Assembly: GCF_000377625.1 (NCBI RefSeq)
Contig: NZ_KB898328.1
Location: 62,001 to 126,000, forward strand
From: Prevotella veroralis DSM 19559 = JCM 6290
GTDB taxonomy: Bacteria > Bacteroidota > Bacteroidia > Bacteroidales > Bacteroidaceae
DNA: 64,000 nt
Direction: 5' to 3'
The position numbers and the translations under genes were made by a program. The number at the start of each line of letters is the position of its first letter. Within the stretch, counting starts at the first letter, position 1. Under the pieces are notes generated by a model that ran no database searches, had not been told where the DNA came from, and worked only from the letters and a program-made list of their open reading frames with translations. This document shows, in pieces, positions 26,886 through 36,298 of the stretch.

Positions 26886-27087
26886 ACTTTTTTATTGAGA
26901 TCTTAAACGATTACTTGATTTAAAGCAAGTGTATCGTTTGCGAATTATGTTTATAAATTAGGGTGTAAATAAGCCTCTTTTTTAGAGGAAAAAACCCTAT
27001 ATACTAAAAAACCTTGACTGATTCACATCACCCAAGGTTTAAATACTAAAACTAAATTAACCACTAAAAAAACTTGATGCAAAGGTA
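26886..27087 (-). promoter_or_regulatory. Promoter and structured leader of the Nim-like gene
   Basis: On the minus strand, TACCTTTG (complement of 27080-27087) predicts a start near 27072. The leader first meets AACCTTG ... CAAGGTT followed by TTTT (complement of 27039-27005), a terminator-like hairpin. It then meets CCTCT-AAAAAA-AGAGG (complement of 26990-26974) before the ATG at 26885. This could be an attenuator or make a short RNA. Confidence 0.5.
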
Positions 27088-27532
27088 GTGTTTTTCTTTT
27101 GAATACCAATACACTTACGCAGGAAACTTGCCTCTATACCCCAAACTTTAACCTTTATTTTGAAATGAGAGCCTTGTCTTGGCGATTGTGACATGTTAGG
27201 ACAAATAGAGAAAAAGGCGGAGCAGATCAGAGGAGAGTACTGGTAAAGAACAACGGAGTGTTTATTATGAAAAATATAAACACTTTATTGTTCGTAAAAA
27301 GCATAATATAGACGTCTATAAATGGACTTCTTTTTTCTTTATAATGCCCTTTTTTATCTATATTGGTATGTGTATTTTCTTTTACGAATGAGGGTCGTGC
27401 GGTGTGTAACGAGGCAGAGTTTCGTTCGCAAAGAGCAAAAGAGCAGAAACAAAGAGACGCCCTTTTCATTGCAAGGAAACGCCCTCTTCAAATGGAGAAG
27501 GGCGTTCCTTTAATTAATGATAATACCAATCT
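27088..27532. other. Gene-free stretch upstream of the C-element pair
   Basis: No credible gene. B units lie at about 27450-27515. The rest is unique AT-rich sequence with a short palindrome TAGACGTCTA (27308-27317). Confidence 0.5.
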
Positions 27533-27981
27533 GTAGGGACAGACGCTCTCGTCTGTCCGCATAAGGGAGGCTGCTTGTAATGTAAGGTGGAATATTGGAG
27601 CGGACAGACGAGGGCGTCTGTCCCTACATAGTGGTGCTCTATTCCAAAGAACAAATAACCTGTCTACTCGTCAACTTGTCAACTCGTCCACTCGAAGTAA
27701 TCATAATTTTGAATTATGAACTTTGAATTTTAAATTGCAGTAAGTCCCTCTCGTTGATTGAAGAGTCTGCTTCAAAGTAGGGACAGACGCCCTCGTCTGT
27801 CCGAATAAGGGAGGCTGCTTGTAATGTAAGGTGGAATATTGGAGCGGACAGACGAGGGCGTCTGTCCCTACATAGTGGTGCTCTATTCCAAAGAACAAAT
27901 AACCTGTCTACTCGTCAACTTGTCAACTCGTCCACTCGAAGTAATCATAATTTTGAATTATGAACTTTGAATTTTGAATTA
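27533..27981 (+). repeat. Direct duplication, two about 205-bp copies offset by 244 bp
   Basis: Copy 1 is 27533-27737 and copy 2 is 27777-27981, differing at only about three positions. Each contains a complete 95-bp C element (27533-27627; 27777-27871), a 'tagtggtgctctattccaaagaac' arm, ACTCGTCA-like 9-mers and a TTTGAATT module. The near identity points to a recent event. Confidence 0.9.
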
Positions 27982-28120
27982 AAGAAGAGCCTTTCCTAAC
28001 TAACTCCTGTTAGGTACTCCCCCTCCTTGGAAGGGGTTGGGGAAGGTTTTAAAAGCCCTCTCCACACTCTCTACCAACATCACTATGCACTTCTTCCTTG
28101 CTTTTGCTTGCTCGAAATAG

Positions 28121-28128
28121 TACCTTTG
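28121..28128 (+). promoter_or_regulatory. -7 element upstream of the M15 peptidase gene
   Basis: TACCTTTG, about 60 bp before the ATG at 28188. At the -33 distance is CTTG (28097-28100), one base off consensus. Confidence 0.55.
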
Positions 28129-28187
28129 CAATGTGTTCAGAAAGCATCTGGACATATAAACAAGTTATAATATAAATATATAAGTAT

Positions 28188-28676
28188 ATGAATAATAAAA
28201 TTCGAACTCCAACCTTTGTTGACTTCAATCAACACCTTTCCCCTCACTTTACACTCGGTGAGATGTTGCGATCAGGACGCGCTATACTGCTCCAAATAGA
28301 TAATGTTCCGAGTGAGAAAGCAAGCCCTTTTGAATCTTCTTATACGGAGGTTGTTGAGAATATGAAGGCATTGGCAATGAATGTGTTAGAGCCTCTCCGC
28401 CAACAAGTGGGACGCGTGATCATCACAAGCGGATTCCGTTGTAAACAGCTTAATGACGCTGTTGGCGGTGTAGCTAACTCTCAGCATCTGCGTGGCGAGG
28501 CTGCTGATATCCATATCACAACGCGTGATATGTTGGATAAATACACCCGAATATTGCTCAAAACCGACTTCGATCAACTCATCTTAGAGCCTATCAACGC
28601 CCCTATAAAGCGTTGGATTCATGTTAGTTACAAACGTTCTGGCAAGAACAGGCACGAATTGATCGATAAGAGATAA
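28188..28676 (+). CDS. Peptidase M15 family protein (D-Ala-D-Ala carboxypeptidase/endolysin type)
   Basis: Zinc peptidases of this family cleave peptidoglycan stem peptides. The 162-residue product has HFTLGEMLRSGRA near residue 22, then IITSGFRCKQLNDAVGG, the zinc motif HLRGEAAD (H-x2-G-x-A-x-D, about residues 104-111) and the last ligand in RWIHVSY (about 145-151). There is no signal peptide, as in phage endolysins and in the homologous modules of Bacteroides. It is the first gene of a peptidase, HU-like, smalltalk series often seen in Bacteroidota, probably a domesticated phage remnant. The series is not near other phage genes here. Confidence 0.9.
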   Translation: MNNKIRTPTFVDFNQHLSPHFTLGEMLRSGRAILLQIDNVPSEKASPFESSYTEVVENMKALAMNVLEPLRQQVGRVIITSGFRCKQLNDAVGGVANSQHLRGEAADIHITTRDMLDKYTRILLKTDFDQLILEPINAPIKRWIHVSYKRSGKNRHELIDKR

Positions 28677-28789
28677 GGCCCATTATGAATCAAAACTACA
28701 CTTTTATAGTATTATCTTTATATATATTTACATTTTCAATCATTTGTTTTTTACATCATTAATTATTCACTTTTTAAATCTTAAAAACT

Positions 28790-29290
28790 ATGGCAATTAA
28801 GTATCGAATGTACCAGGACAATCGTAAGAACAGTAAGAACAAGGGGGCATGGTACGCCCGCGCTTACTCTCCCGACCTTGTGGGAATGAAGGAGTTAGCC
28901 ACTCGCATCAACAACACCTGTACGGTGACTGAGTCGGACGTGTTGGCTGTTATCACCGCACTTGTGGTCGAGATGAACTACGCCCTGCGTGAGGGTAAGC
29001 GTGTGAAACTCGACAGTTTGGGAATATTCCGAGTAGGGATTCACTCTCAGGGGGTGAAGAACATCAAGGATTTCAATGTCCAGAAGCACATCAGTCGTCC
29101 GCATGTTATCTTCACGCCAGCCGTTAACGTGGGTGCAGACCGCCGTCGCACACCGCTTTTACTGAATGGTTTGAAGATGCAGGAGGCGCTCATCTTAAAG
29201 GGTTCTGCTAAGAAGAAAGCGGGCAAGAAGGACGGCGGCTCCGGCACTCCGGGCGGTTCTGAGCATGCGGGTCCAGTAGTAGAAAGCTAA
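28790..29290 (+). CDS. HU-like DNA-binding protein with low-complexity tail
   Basis: The 166-residue product carries an HU/IHF-like domain: ELATRINNTCTVTESDVLAVITALVVEMNYALREGKRVKLDSLGIFRVG (about residues 35-83), with the G-x-x-V-x-L-x-x-[FL]-G-x-F core. The arm is longer than in HU and ends PHVIFTPA. The last 30 residues, AKKKAGKKDGGSGTPGGSEH, are a basic then Gly-Ser-rich tail. This is the Bacteroidota HU-like subfamily usually found beside a cell-wall hydrolase and the smalltalk peptide rather than the housekeeping HU. It lies 113 bp downstream of the M15 gene and 63 bp upstream of the peptide gene. Confidence 0.9.
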   Translation: MAIKYRMYQDNRKNSKNKGAWYARAYSPDLVGMKELATRINNTCTVTESDVLAVITALVVEMNYALREGKRVKLDSLGIFRVGIHSQGVKNIKDFNVQKHISRPHVIFTPAVNVGADRRRTPLLLNGLKMQEALILKGSAKKKAGKKDGGSGTPGGSEHAGPVVES

Positions 29291-29353
29291 TCATTTGACC
29301 TTGCAACCGACAGAGAGTAAGTTTCGTTTATTCACTATTAACACTTTTCAATT

Positions 29354-29449
29354 ATGATCAAACCATCAACATGGAGAACAATTCTCCAATTGGCTGTGAC
29401 CATCATCACGGCTATTGCAACTTCACTGGGCGTATCATCTTGTATGTAA
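29354..29449 (+). CDS. Smalltalk-family small protein (31 residues)
   Basis: The peptide runs MIKPSTWRTILQLAVTIITA then IATSLGVSSCM and a stop. The Trp-x-x-Ile start, one membrane-spanning helix and the Gly-Val-x-Ser-Cys end match the Bacteroidota 'smalltalk' family as I recall it. The ending resembles a lipobox, so it may be a membrane-inserted or lipid-modified peptide. Position directly after an HU-like gene is the usual context and supports the call. Function is not established. Confidence 0.85.
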   Translation: MIKPSTWRTILQLAVTIITAIATSLGVSSCM

Positions 29450-29468
29450 TCAGCCCATTCCTGTAACG

Positions 29469-29507
29469 CAGCTGGCGGACAATCAAGTGTGTATTGTTCG
29501 CCGGCTG
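29469..29507 (+). terminator. Strong hairpin after the smalltalk gene
   Basis: CAGCTGGCGGACAAT (29469-29483) pairs with ATTGTTCGCCGGCTG (29493-29507) through two G-T wobbles, with a 9-base loop. There is no T run after it, so it may be an mRNA 3' end stabiliser rather than a classical terminator. Confidence 0.6.
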
Positions 29508-29570
29508 TAATCTTATAAACCTGTTAGCTGTAATCTGGCAAGCCATTAACTGTTATCTTGAAAATCATTG

Positions 29571-29694
29571 TTTACCATTTTGCAAACCTTTGTTTTCACC
29601 TTTTCAAGTCCATTAGCTACTGTTTCTCAAGCCTTTAGTTTTACCTTTTCAAACCCATTAGCTACTGTTTCCCAAACCTTTGTTTTCACCTTAG
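29571..29694 (+). repeat. 45-bp tandem repeat, about 2.7 units
   Basis: Units begin CTTTTCAAGTCCATTAGCTA and CTTTTCAAACCCATTAGCTA, each ending TTTGTTTTCAC or TTTAGTTTTAC. An earlier partial unit precedes them. No reading frame of interest. Confidence 0.8.
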
Positions 29695-29849
29695 CAAATA
29701 GGTCTCCTCCCCTTTTGAGGAGGTCGGTTGGGGCTTCTTCTGAGGTCGGATAAGGCTCCTGTTCTTATGTTACTCTGTCTCTTCTAACCCCTTACTCTGT
29801 CCAACGGTTCCTCTGTTTTCAAACATAAACGTGCTATTATATATTTATA

Positions 29850-30242
29850 TAAACGGCGACAAAAAAGTGTAAAGTTTAATTGTTTTCAACAAACTCCACA
29901 TTTGTCGCATAATAGCGGAGGCTTTGTACTATAAAAACTTACTAATCTGTCGCACATAAATGTAGGTCTTTGATAACGTGATAGTTACACAAGTCCATTA
30001 TTAAAGACAAACACCTTAAAAAGAGAAGAAAGTAGATCGAAATCAAGGGAAAAGTTCTGAATAATCAAGAAAACATAAAGAAAACGGAAAGGAAAGCGTT
30101 TCAACCTACTAATTTGTCGCACTCTTCTTCCCTTTCAGTCGCTTTCGTTTAAAATAAGTTCCCATTTTGTCGCAGAGAGTCTACCTATTTGTCGGCTCGA
30201 AGTTCCCCTTTGGTCGGTCGAAACTTACTATTTTGTCGGCAG
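29850..30242 (-). repeat. Second cluster of the GCGACAAATTAGTAAG-like motif, mainly reversed
   Basis: Copies read on the minus strand: CTTACTAATCTGTCGC (29938-29953), CTACTAATTTGTCGC (30106-30120) and, more degenerate, CCCATTTTGTCGC, CTACCTATTTGTCGG, CCCCTTTGGTCGG and CTTACTATTTTGTCGG up to 30240. One copy near 29855 (GCGACAAAAAAGTG) reads on the plus strand. It is about 15 kb from the main cluster at 13.06-15.11 kb. Confidence 0.7.
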
Positions 30243-31336
30243 TTAGCAGTGTAATCCTTTAAGTATCAAGATGATACATAGTCGGAATAAAGTCTAATAA
30301 TTTGATTACTAATGATGGTCTATGCCGAGACTAAAGAGTGTGGGAACAGTTTCATCCAATCCCCCAGAAAGCCTCCCCAAGTCCCTCAAAAGGAGGAAAA
30401 ACAGCCTCACCCCCGCCCCCTCTCCGAATGGAGAGGGGAGTAGATAGTATTATTTACAAACAAAGAGGGCGTTTCTTCACATCGAAGAGACGCCCTCTTC
30501 ATTGCAAGGAAACGCCCTCTTCAAATTGAGAAGGGCGTTCCTTGTTTTTGTTTTGGATGTTCTTGTTAGCGAGGTGTTACCTCGTTACACTGAAACTATA
30601 TGACACATAACATTTTAGCAAACTCTTACATCAAACAGAAGTAATCATAATTTTGAATTATGCATTTTGCATTTTGCATTACACGTGGGCGTCAGCTTCT
30701 GTGGAATCCCATGTTCCGTAAGGAACTCTGTGTCGCCTTGCGGCTTCGTGCCATCCGTGTATTCCGTGTTAAGAGGAGCCTCACCCCCAACCCCTCTCCG
30801 AATGGAGAGGGGAGTAGATAGTGTTATTTTCCACAGAACAAACAACTCGTCTACTCGTCAACTATCAACTTGTCTACTCCTACCAACCACACTTTAGAAG
30901 TTAAGCAAGACCTTTAGGGAGGACATCCCCTCCTTCGGAGGGGCTTGGGGAGGCTTTAATTTTGAATTTTGAATTATGAATTTTGAATTAAAGAAGAGCC
31001 TTTGCTCTGACAGAGAAGTTACGATTTGAAACTTGTAAGGCGTACACCCTTTGATTCTAAAAAGCGCATAAAATTGAGGTAAAGGCACATTATTAAGTTA
31101 TAAATATAAACGTTTTAAACAAAAGTACATGCCAATTGTAATTTTTTATGTGAATCTCTTGCATCTAAATTAAATATTTCCTAAATTTGTGACCAGTGAT
31201 TGTGTTCAAGTTTAAAAGTATCAAAACATAACGAATTGTTACTGGTGACATATATAATAAGGTGAAGCCTCCAATAGTGACAACCGTTAGATGGTTCTCA
31301 AAAGGCTATTTTCAGCATTCGAGCTGATTTGACATA
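30243..31336. repeat. Repeat-filled stretch before the first SusC gene
   Basis: Holds a truncated MITE-like copy (about 30402-30620: A module, B units, CTGAAACTATATGACACATA end), a second A half (about 30778-30815), a phrase derived from 'ggaactctgtgtcgccttgcggcttcgtgccatccgtg' (30721-30757, again near 47105, 47340 and, inverted, 63015), ACTCGTCA-like 9-mers (30845-30880), a CCCTCCTTCGGAGGG palindrome and a TTTGAATT module (30955-30990). After about 31000 it is unique sequence with the promoter. Confidence 0.75.
31158..31189 (+). promoter_or_regulatory. Promoter of the first SusC/SusD operon
   Basis: CTTG at 31158-31161 (one base off TTTG), a 20-base spacer, TAAATTTG at 31182-31189. The leader to the first ATG would be about 140 bases. 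Confidence 0.6.
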
Positions 31337-34300
31337 ATGAAAGCAAAGTATCATAATATAAATTTAGTTAAACAAAAGAGATCTATGGAAAGAAGATTCG
31401 CTTTATTTTTGTTTGGACTATTGCTGTCCATCGGAACAGCCTTTGGTCAGACAAGAATCAATGGAACCGTAGTTTCTCAGGACGATGGTCAAGCTGTCAT
31501 CGGAGCCTCTGTCATGGTACAGGGTACGACGACTGGAACTGTTACCGATATAGATGGTAAGTTCTCACTTGACGTTCCTGCAGGCAAGAAACTCGTAGTT
31601 AGTTACATTGGAATGACCACTCAGACCGTCACACCTAAGGATGGTATGAAGGTCACCTTGGCTAATGATAACCACCAACTCACGGAGGTTGTCGTTACAG
31701 GTATGACCCAACAGGACAAGAGATTGTTCTCTGGTGCAGCTACAAAGATTGATGCATCGAAGGCAAAACTCGATGGTGTGGCTGATGTGAGTCGCTCTTT
31801 GGAAGGTCGTGCAGCAGGTGTCAGCGTTCAAAACGTGTCTGGTACCTTTGGTACGGCACCGAAGATTCGTGTGCGTGGTGCCACTTCTATCTATGGATCT
31901 TCTAAACCTCTTTGGGTTGTAGATGGCGTTATCATGGATGATGTAGCTGAGGTGAATGCCGACAACCTATCATCAGGTGATGCTGCAACATTGATTTCTT
32001 CGGCTATTGCAGGACTCAATGCAGATGACATTGAGAGCTTCCAGATATTGAAGGATGGTTCTGCCACCTCTATATATGGTGCACGTGCAATGGGTGGCGT
32101 CATCGTAGTTACGACCAAAAAAGGTAAATCAGGAAGTAACCGAATAAGCTACACTGGCGAGTACACAATGCGTCTTCGTCCAAGTTACTCACAGTTTAAT
32201 ATCATGAACTCACAGGAGCAGATGGGTGTTTACAAAGAGATGGCTGCGGACGGATTGTTCTCCTTCTCTCGTACACTTCGTGCTGCCACAAGTGGTATCT
32301 ATGGTAAGATGTACAAGCTCATCAACAGCTACAACGAGAGCACGGGTAAGTTTGGTCTTGCCAACACAGAGGAAGCTATGAATGGTTACCTGCGTGAGGC
32401 AGAGATGAGAAACACTAACTGGTTTGACGAGTTGTTTACTAACTCGGTTTCAATGAACCACTCCATCTCTATGTCTTCAGGTACTGACAAGGCTCAATAC
32501 TACACCTCGTTCTCATTCATGGATGACCCGGGATGGACCGAGCAGAGCAAGGTTAGACGTATGACATACTCAATCAATGCGAACTACAACATCAATAAGA
32601 AGGTGTCGTTAAACCTAATTGGTAACACCTCATATCGTAAGCAACGCGCCCCAGGATCATTCAATCAAGAGGTCGACCCAACGTCTGGTGCAGTGAGTCG
32701 AAACTTCGATATCAACCCGTTCTCATACGCAATGAATGCTTCACGCGCATTGGATCCGAATGCTTCTTACATACGTAATTATGCTCCATTCAACATTCAT
32801 AACGAGTTAGCCAATAACTTCATTGACTTTGATGTGCTCGATATGAAGGTGCAAGCCGAACTGAAGTATAAGCCTATCAGCAAACTTACACTTGCCGTAC
32901 TCGGTGCTTATAAGTTCTCTACAACGACGCAGGCTTCACAGGTTCGCGAGCGTTCTAATATGGCAATGGCTTATCGTGCTATGGACGATGCCACTATCCG
33001 TGACAACAATCCATGGCTCTATCAAGACCCTGACCTACCTAACTCTCTGAAGTACTCTGTGCTTCCTCAGGGTGGTTTCTACAATGAGAAAAAGTACAAG
33101 ATGAACAGTTGGGACTTCCGTGCAACGGCCAGTTACAATGATGTCTTTAATGATCGTCACATCGTAAACCTATATGGTGGTATGGAAGTCAACAACATTG
33201 TTCGTAAACAAAGTGCTTACGACGGTGTCGGCATGCAGTATGATATGGGTTATCTTCCCAGTTACGACTACCATTACTTCAAGCAGGCTGTGGAAGACGG
33301 TAACCTCTATTACCAGTTGAGCAACAGCTATATGCGTGATGTTTCATTCTTCGGTACAGCTAACTACTCGTGGAAAGGACGCTATGCAGCTAACTTCACC
33401 ACCCGTTACGAGGGTAGTAACCGATTGGGTAAGGCACGTTCTGCACGTTGGTTGCCTACTTGGAACGTATCAGGAGTATGGAATGTACATGAGGAGCCAT
33501 GGTTCCAACAGACATTCAAGAACTCTTTGACTCACGCTACTCTTCGTGCATCTTACTCATTGACAGGTGATAAGCCAGCTATTACCAACTCACAGGTAAT
33601 TATCCGCAGTACCAACATCTGGCGTCCATTCGCAGTCGATCAGGAGTCAGGTTTATATATCAGTCAGTTCGCAAATAAGGATCTGACCTATGAGAAGAAG
33701 CATGAGTTTAACATTGGTGCAGACCTTGGTTTCTTCAATAACCGCTTGAATGTAGTCTTCGACTGGTACACTCGTAACAACTACGACCTCATTGGTCCAC
33801 GTACAACCAATGGTACGAAAGGTTCGATCATAGAGTATGCTAACGTTGCATCTATGAAGTCTCATGGTGAAGAACTTTCTATTTCGAGCAAGAACATATT
33901 GAAGAAGAACTTCCAATGGAGCACCGACTTCATCTTCTCACACGTAAAGACTGAGGTTACATCACTCGATAGTCGTTCACGCATTATGTCGATGGTTTCA
34001 GGTACAGGATTTACTATGGTGGGTTATCCTTATCGTGCCCTTTTCTCCTTCGACTTCAAAGGCTTGAATAAAAACGGTATCCCTCAGGTAATCAATCAAG
34101 ATGGTAAATTGACCACAAGTAACGTTGACTTCCAAAGTTACGACCTTAGTCACTTGAAGTATGAAGGTCCAACTGATCCAACCATTACCGGTTCTTTGAA
34201 TAATACCTTTAGTTATAAGGGTTGGCACTTGAGCCTCTTTATGACCTATGCGTTTGGTAACAAGGTTCGTTTGGATCCGTTCTTTAGCACAGGCTATAGT

Positions 34301-34693
34301 GACATGTTGGCTATGCCTAAGGAGTTCCGCAACCGTTGGACAAAGGCTGGTGATGAAGAGAAAACCACTATCCCTGCTATTGCCGACCTACGTACACAAC
34401 AGCAGGATGGTTACCTCATTCGTGCTTATAACGCTTATAACTATTCGAACGAGCGTATTGCAAAGGGCGACTTCATCCGTATGAAAGAGATTTCACTGTC
34501 GTATGATTTCCCTGTACAACTGATTCGTCACTTGTCATTGAGTGCGCTCAGTCTGAAGCTCCAAGCAACCAACCTCTTCCTTATCTACACTGATAAGAAG
34601 CTCAACGGACAAGATCCAGAGTTTATGAATGCCGGCGGTGTGGCTCTTCCAACACCTCGCCAGTTCACCTTGACATTGCGTCTTGGCATCTAA
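31337..34693 (+). CDS. SusC/RagA-family TonB-dependent outer membrane transporter (locus 1)
   Basis: Imports oligomers (glycans or peptides) across the outer membrane with a SusD lid and TonB energy. The 1118-residue protein has a signal peptide in MERRFALFLFGLLLSIGTAFGQ. A start at the inner ATG at 31385 gives the better leader and may be the true one. Next come a carboxypeptidase-like regulatory domain (GTVVSQDDGQAVIGASVMVQ), the TonB-box region TEVVVTG, the plug with the SusC signature IRGATSIYG-like IRVRGATSIYGSSKPLWVVDG and a 22-strand-type barrel ending FTLTLRLGI. It is closely related to the minus-strand copy at 53059-56373. It is followed by a SusD gene after 26 bp. The neighbouring metallopeptidase suggests a protein-derived ligand. 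Confidence 0.95.
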   Translation: MKAKYHNINLVKQKRSMERRFALFLFGLLLSIGTAFGQTRINGTVVSQDDGQAVIGASVMVQGTTTGTVTDIDGKFSLDVPAGKKLVVSYIGMTTQTVTPKDGMKVTLANDNHQLTEVVVTGMTQQDKRLFSGAATKIDASKAKLDGVADVSRSLEGRAAGVSVQNVSGTFGTAPKIRVRGATSIYGSSKPLWVVDGVIMDDVAEVNADNLSSGDAATLISSAIAGLNADDIESFQILKDGSATSIYGARAMGGVIVVTTKKGKSGSNRISYTGEYTMRLRPSYSQFNIMNSQEQMGVYKEMAADGLFSFSRTLRAATSGIYGKMYKLINSYNESTGKFGLANTEEAMNGYLREAEMRNTNWFDELFTNSVSMNHSISMSSGTDKAQYYTSFSFMDDPGWTEQSKVRRMTYSINANYNINKKVSLNLIGNTSYRKQRAPGSFNQEVDPTSGAVSRNFDINPFSYAMNASRALDPNASYIRNYAPFNIHNELANNFIDFDVLDMKVQAELKYKPISKLTLAVLGAYKFSTTTQASQVRERSNMAMAYRAMDDATIRDNNPWLYQDPDLPNSLKYSVLPQGGFYNEKKYKMNSWDFRATASYNDVFNDRHIVNLYGGMEVNNIVRKQSAYDGVGMQYDMGYLPSYDYHYFKQAVEDGNLYYQLSNSYMRDVSFFGTANYSWKGRYAANFTTRYEGSNRLGKARSARWLPTWNVSGVWNVHEEPWFQQTFKNSLTHATLRASYSLTGDKPAITNSQVIIRSTNIWRPFAVDQESGLYISQFANKDLTYEKKHEFNIGADLGFFNNRLNVVFDWYTRNNYDLIGPRTTNGTKGSIIEYANVASMKSHGEELSISSKNILKKNFQWSTDFIFSHVKTEVTSLDSRSRIMSMVSGTGFTMVGYPYRALFSFDFKGLNKNGIPQVINQDGKLTTSNVDFQSYDLSHLKYEGPTDPTITGSLNNTFSYKGWHLSLFMTYAFGNKVRLDPFFSTGYSDMLAMPKEFRNRWTKAGDEEKTTIPAIADLRTQQQDGYLIRAYNAYNYSNERIAKGDFIRMKEISLSYDFPVQLIRHLSLSALSLKLQATNLFLIYTDKKLNGQDPEFMNAGGVALPTPRQFTLTLRLGI

Positions 34694-34719
34694 CACATTA
34701 TTATATTATAGACAAGAAC

Positions 34720-36276
34720 ATGAAGAATTTAAATATACTGCTTGCTGGATTAGGGCTCATTGCCCTATCCTCTTGCAACGACTTCCTCGATAAATTGCCT
34801 GACGATCGAGCAGAGGTTAACACCTTTGAGAAAGCTAAGAAGCTCGTAGCTTCAGCCTATGCAGAGGGGTCACCAGACTTCCTAATGGAGTGGAGTAGCG
34901 ATAACGTCATGGACAATGGCAAGACATTCATGTACAATACTAACCAAAGTGAAGTCTATCGCTGGAAGCCTGTTACGACTACAGATAATGATGATCCACG
35001 CAGCGTGTGGAATAATTCTTACCTCGCAGTAGGGCATGCCAACGAGGTGTTAGCAAGCCTTAGTAAGGTGAAAGATCGCGATCCTTCACCAGTACGTGCT
35101 GAAGCCTTGCTGTGCAGAGCATGGACAATGTTCCGCCTTTCAAACATCTTCTGTATGGCATACGATGGTACGAAAGCCAACCAATACTTAGGTCTTCCTT
35201 ATCCAAAAGAGCCCGGAGTATCTGTTAACGAACGTGGAACTCTGAAGCAACTATACGAGAATATCAATGCAGACATTGAAGAAGCTCTGCCGTTACTGGA
35301 CGATAGTTACTTGACAGCTCCTAAGTATCACTTCAACAGTCGTGCGGCTTATGCCTTCGCAGCTCGCTTCAACCTCTATTATGGACAATGGCAGAAAGCA
35401 ATCGATTATGCTACTAAGTCGTTGGGTTCTGCTCCATCAGCTGACTTGCGAAACTGGCCACATTATAAGACACTCAGTGGTTCGATAGATATCCACAATG
35501 CCTACATTAGTTCAAGTGAGAAGGCTAATTACATGCTTCAAACAGCTTACTCTTCATTGGGACGGTTGATTAGTACAGGTGCACTCCGCTTTAACTTTGC
35601 ACAGCAAGTGATAGCAAAAGAACTCTTCTGGGCACCTATGCCATGGGGTAAAGGTTCACAGAATAACACGCTGTATCAGGCTCGTATGCTCTATGGTAAT
35701 ACACAGCTTACGTTCTTCCCAAAGATTATGTCCGAGATACAGTACACCAATGCAGCTAAGACGGCAGGCTATATTCATAGCTTGGATGCCGTGTTTACGG
35801 CTGATGAAACCCTATTGGTACGTGCAGAGGCAGAGATCTTGTTGAAGAATTACACAGCTGCTTTGGCGGATATGAATGCGTGGGTTGTATCACACACAGA
35901 GGAGACCGCAGGTTCTGCCACACGTCCTACTCTGACCGAGGCATCAATCAACAGTTTCTTTAATGGGCTTCCAACAGTTCCTGCAAAGGTGATGCTGGAT
36001 GCACAGATGGGTATCAAGAAGCCATTACATCCACAAGGCTTTAGTGTTGAGACAGGCACACAGACCAATATGCTTTACGCCCTCTTGCAGATGCGTCGTA
36101 TAGAGACTTGGCAACAAGGATTGCGTTTCCAGGATATTAAACGCTATGGCATTGAAATCACCCACCGCATAGATGGTGAAGATCCGCTCTATTTCGTGGC
36201 TGGCGATCTACGTGGTGCTATACAGTTGCCATCCGATGTTATCAACAGTGGACTACAAGCTAATCCACGTAACTAA
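34720..36276 (+). CDS. SusD/RagB-family surface lipoprotein (locus 1)
   Basis: Forms the ligand-capturing lid of the SusC channel on the cell surface. The 518-residue product has a lipoprotein signal ending in LIALSSC, so the mature chain starts at Cys19. It is followed by NDFLDKLPDDRAEV, the usual SusD opening. The helical TPR-like part (AEALLCRAWTMFRLSNIFC, AAYAFAARFNLYYGQWQKAI) and the C-terminal MRRIETWQQGLRFQDIKRYG stretch are typical. Gaps to both neighbours are under 30 bp, so this is an operon. Confidence 0.95.
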   Translation: MKNLNILLAGLGLIALSSCNDFLDKLPDDRAEVNTFEKAKKLVASAYAEGSPDFLMEWSSDNVMDNGKTFMYNTNQSEVYRWKPVTTTDNDDPRSVWNNSYLAVGHANEVLASLSKVKDRDPSPVRAEALLCRAWTMFRLSNIFCMAYDGTKANQYLGLPYPKEPGVSVNERGTLKQLYENINADIEEALPLLDDSYLTAPKYHFNSRAAYAFAARFNLYYGQWQKAIDYATKSLGSAPSADLRNWPHYKTLSGSIDIHNAYISSSEKANYMLQTAYSSLGRLISTGALRFNFAQQVIAKELFWAPMPWGKGSQNNTLYQARMLYGNTQLTFFPKIMSEIQYTNAAKTAGYIHSLDAVFTADETLLVRAEAEILLKNYTAALADMNAWVVSHTEETAGSATRPTLTEASINSFFNGLPTVPAKVMLDAQMGIKKPLHPQGFSVETGTQTNMLYALLQMRRIETWQQGLRFQDIKRYGIEITHRIDGEDPLYFVAGDLRGAIQLPSDVINSGLQANPRN

Positions 36277-36298
36277 ACGGTGAAGGAGGTAATAAAAT

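Noticed and set aside
27227..27513. Short frames on both strands in the AT-rich gap before the M15 gene
   Set aside because: Hydrophobic low-complexity peptides that run into B units, with no start context and no family resemblance.
13058..30242. Replication terminus with guide sequences converging on a dif site
   Set aside because: The orientation switch between the motif clusters would fit, but I found no dif-like core (TATATTATGT-type) between them.
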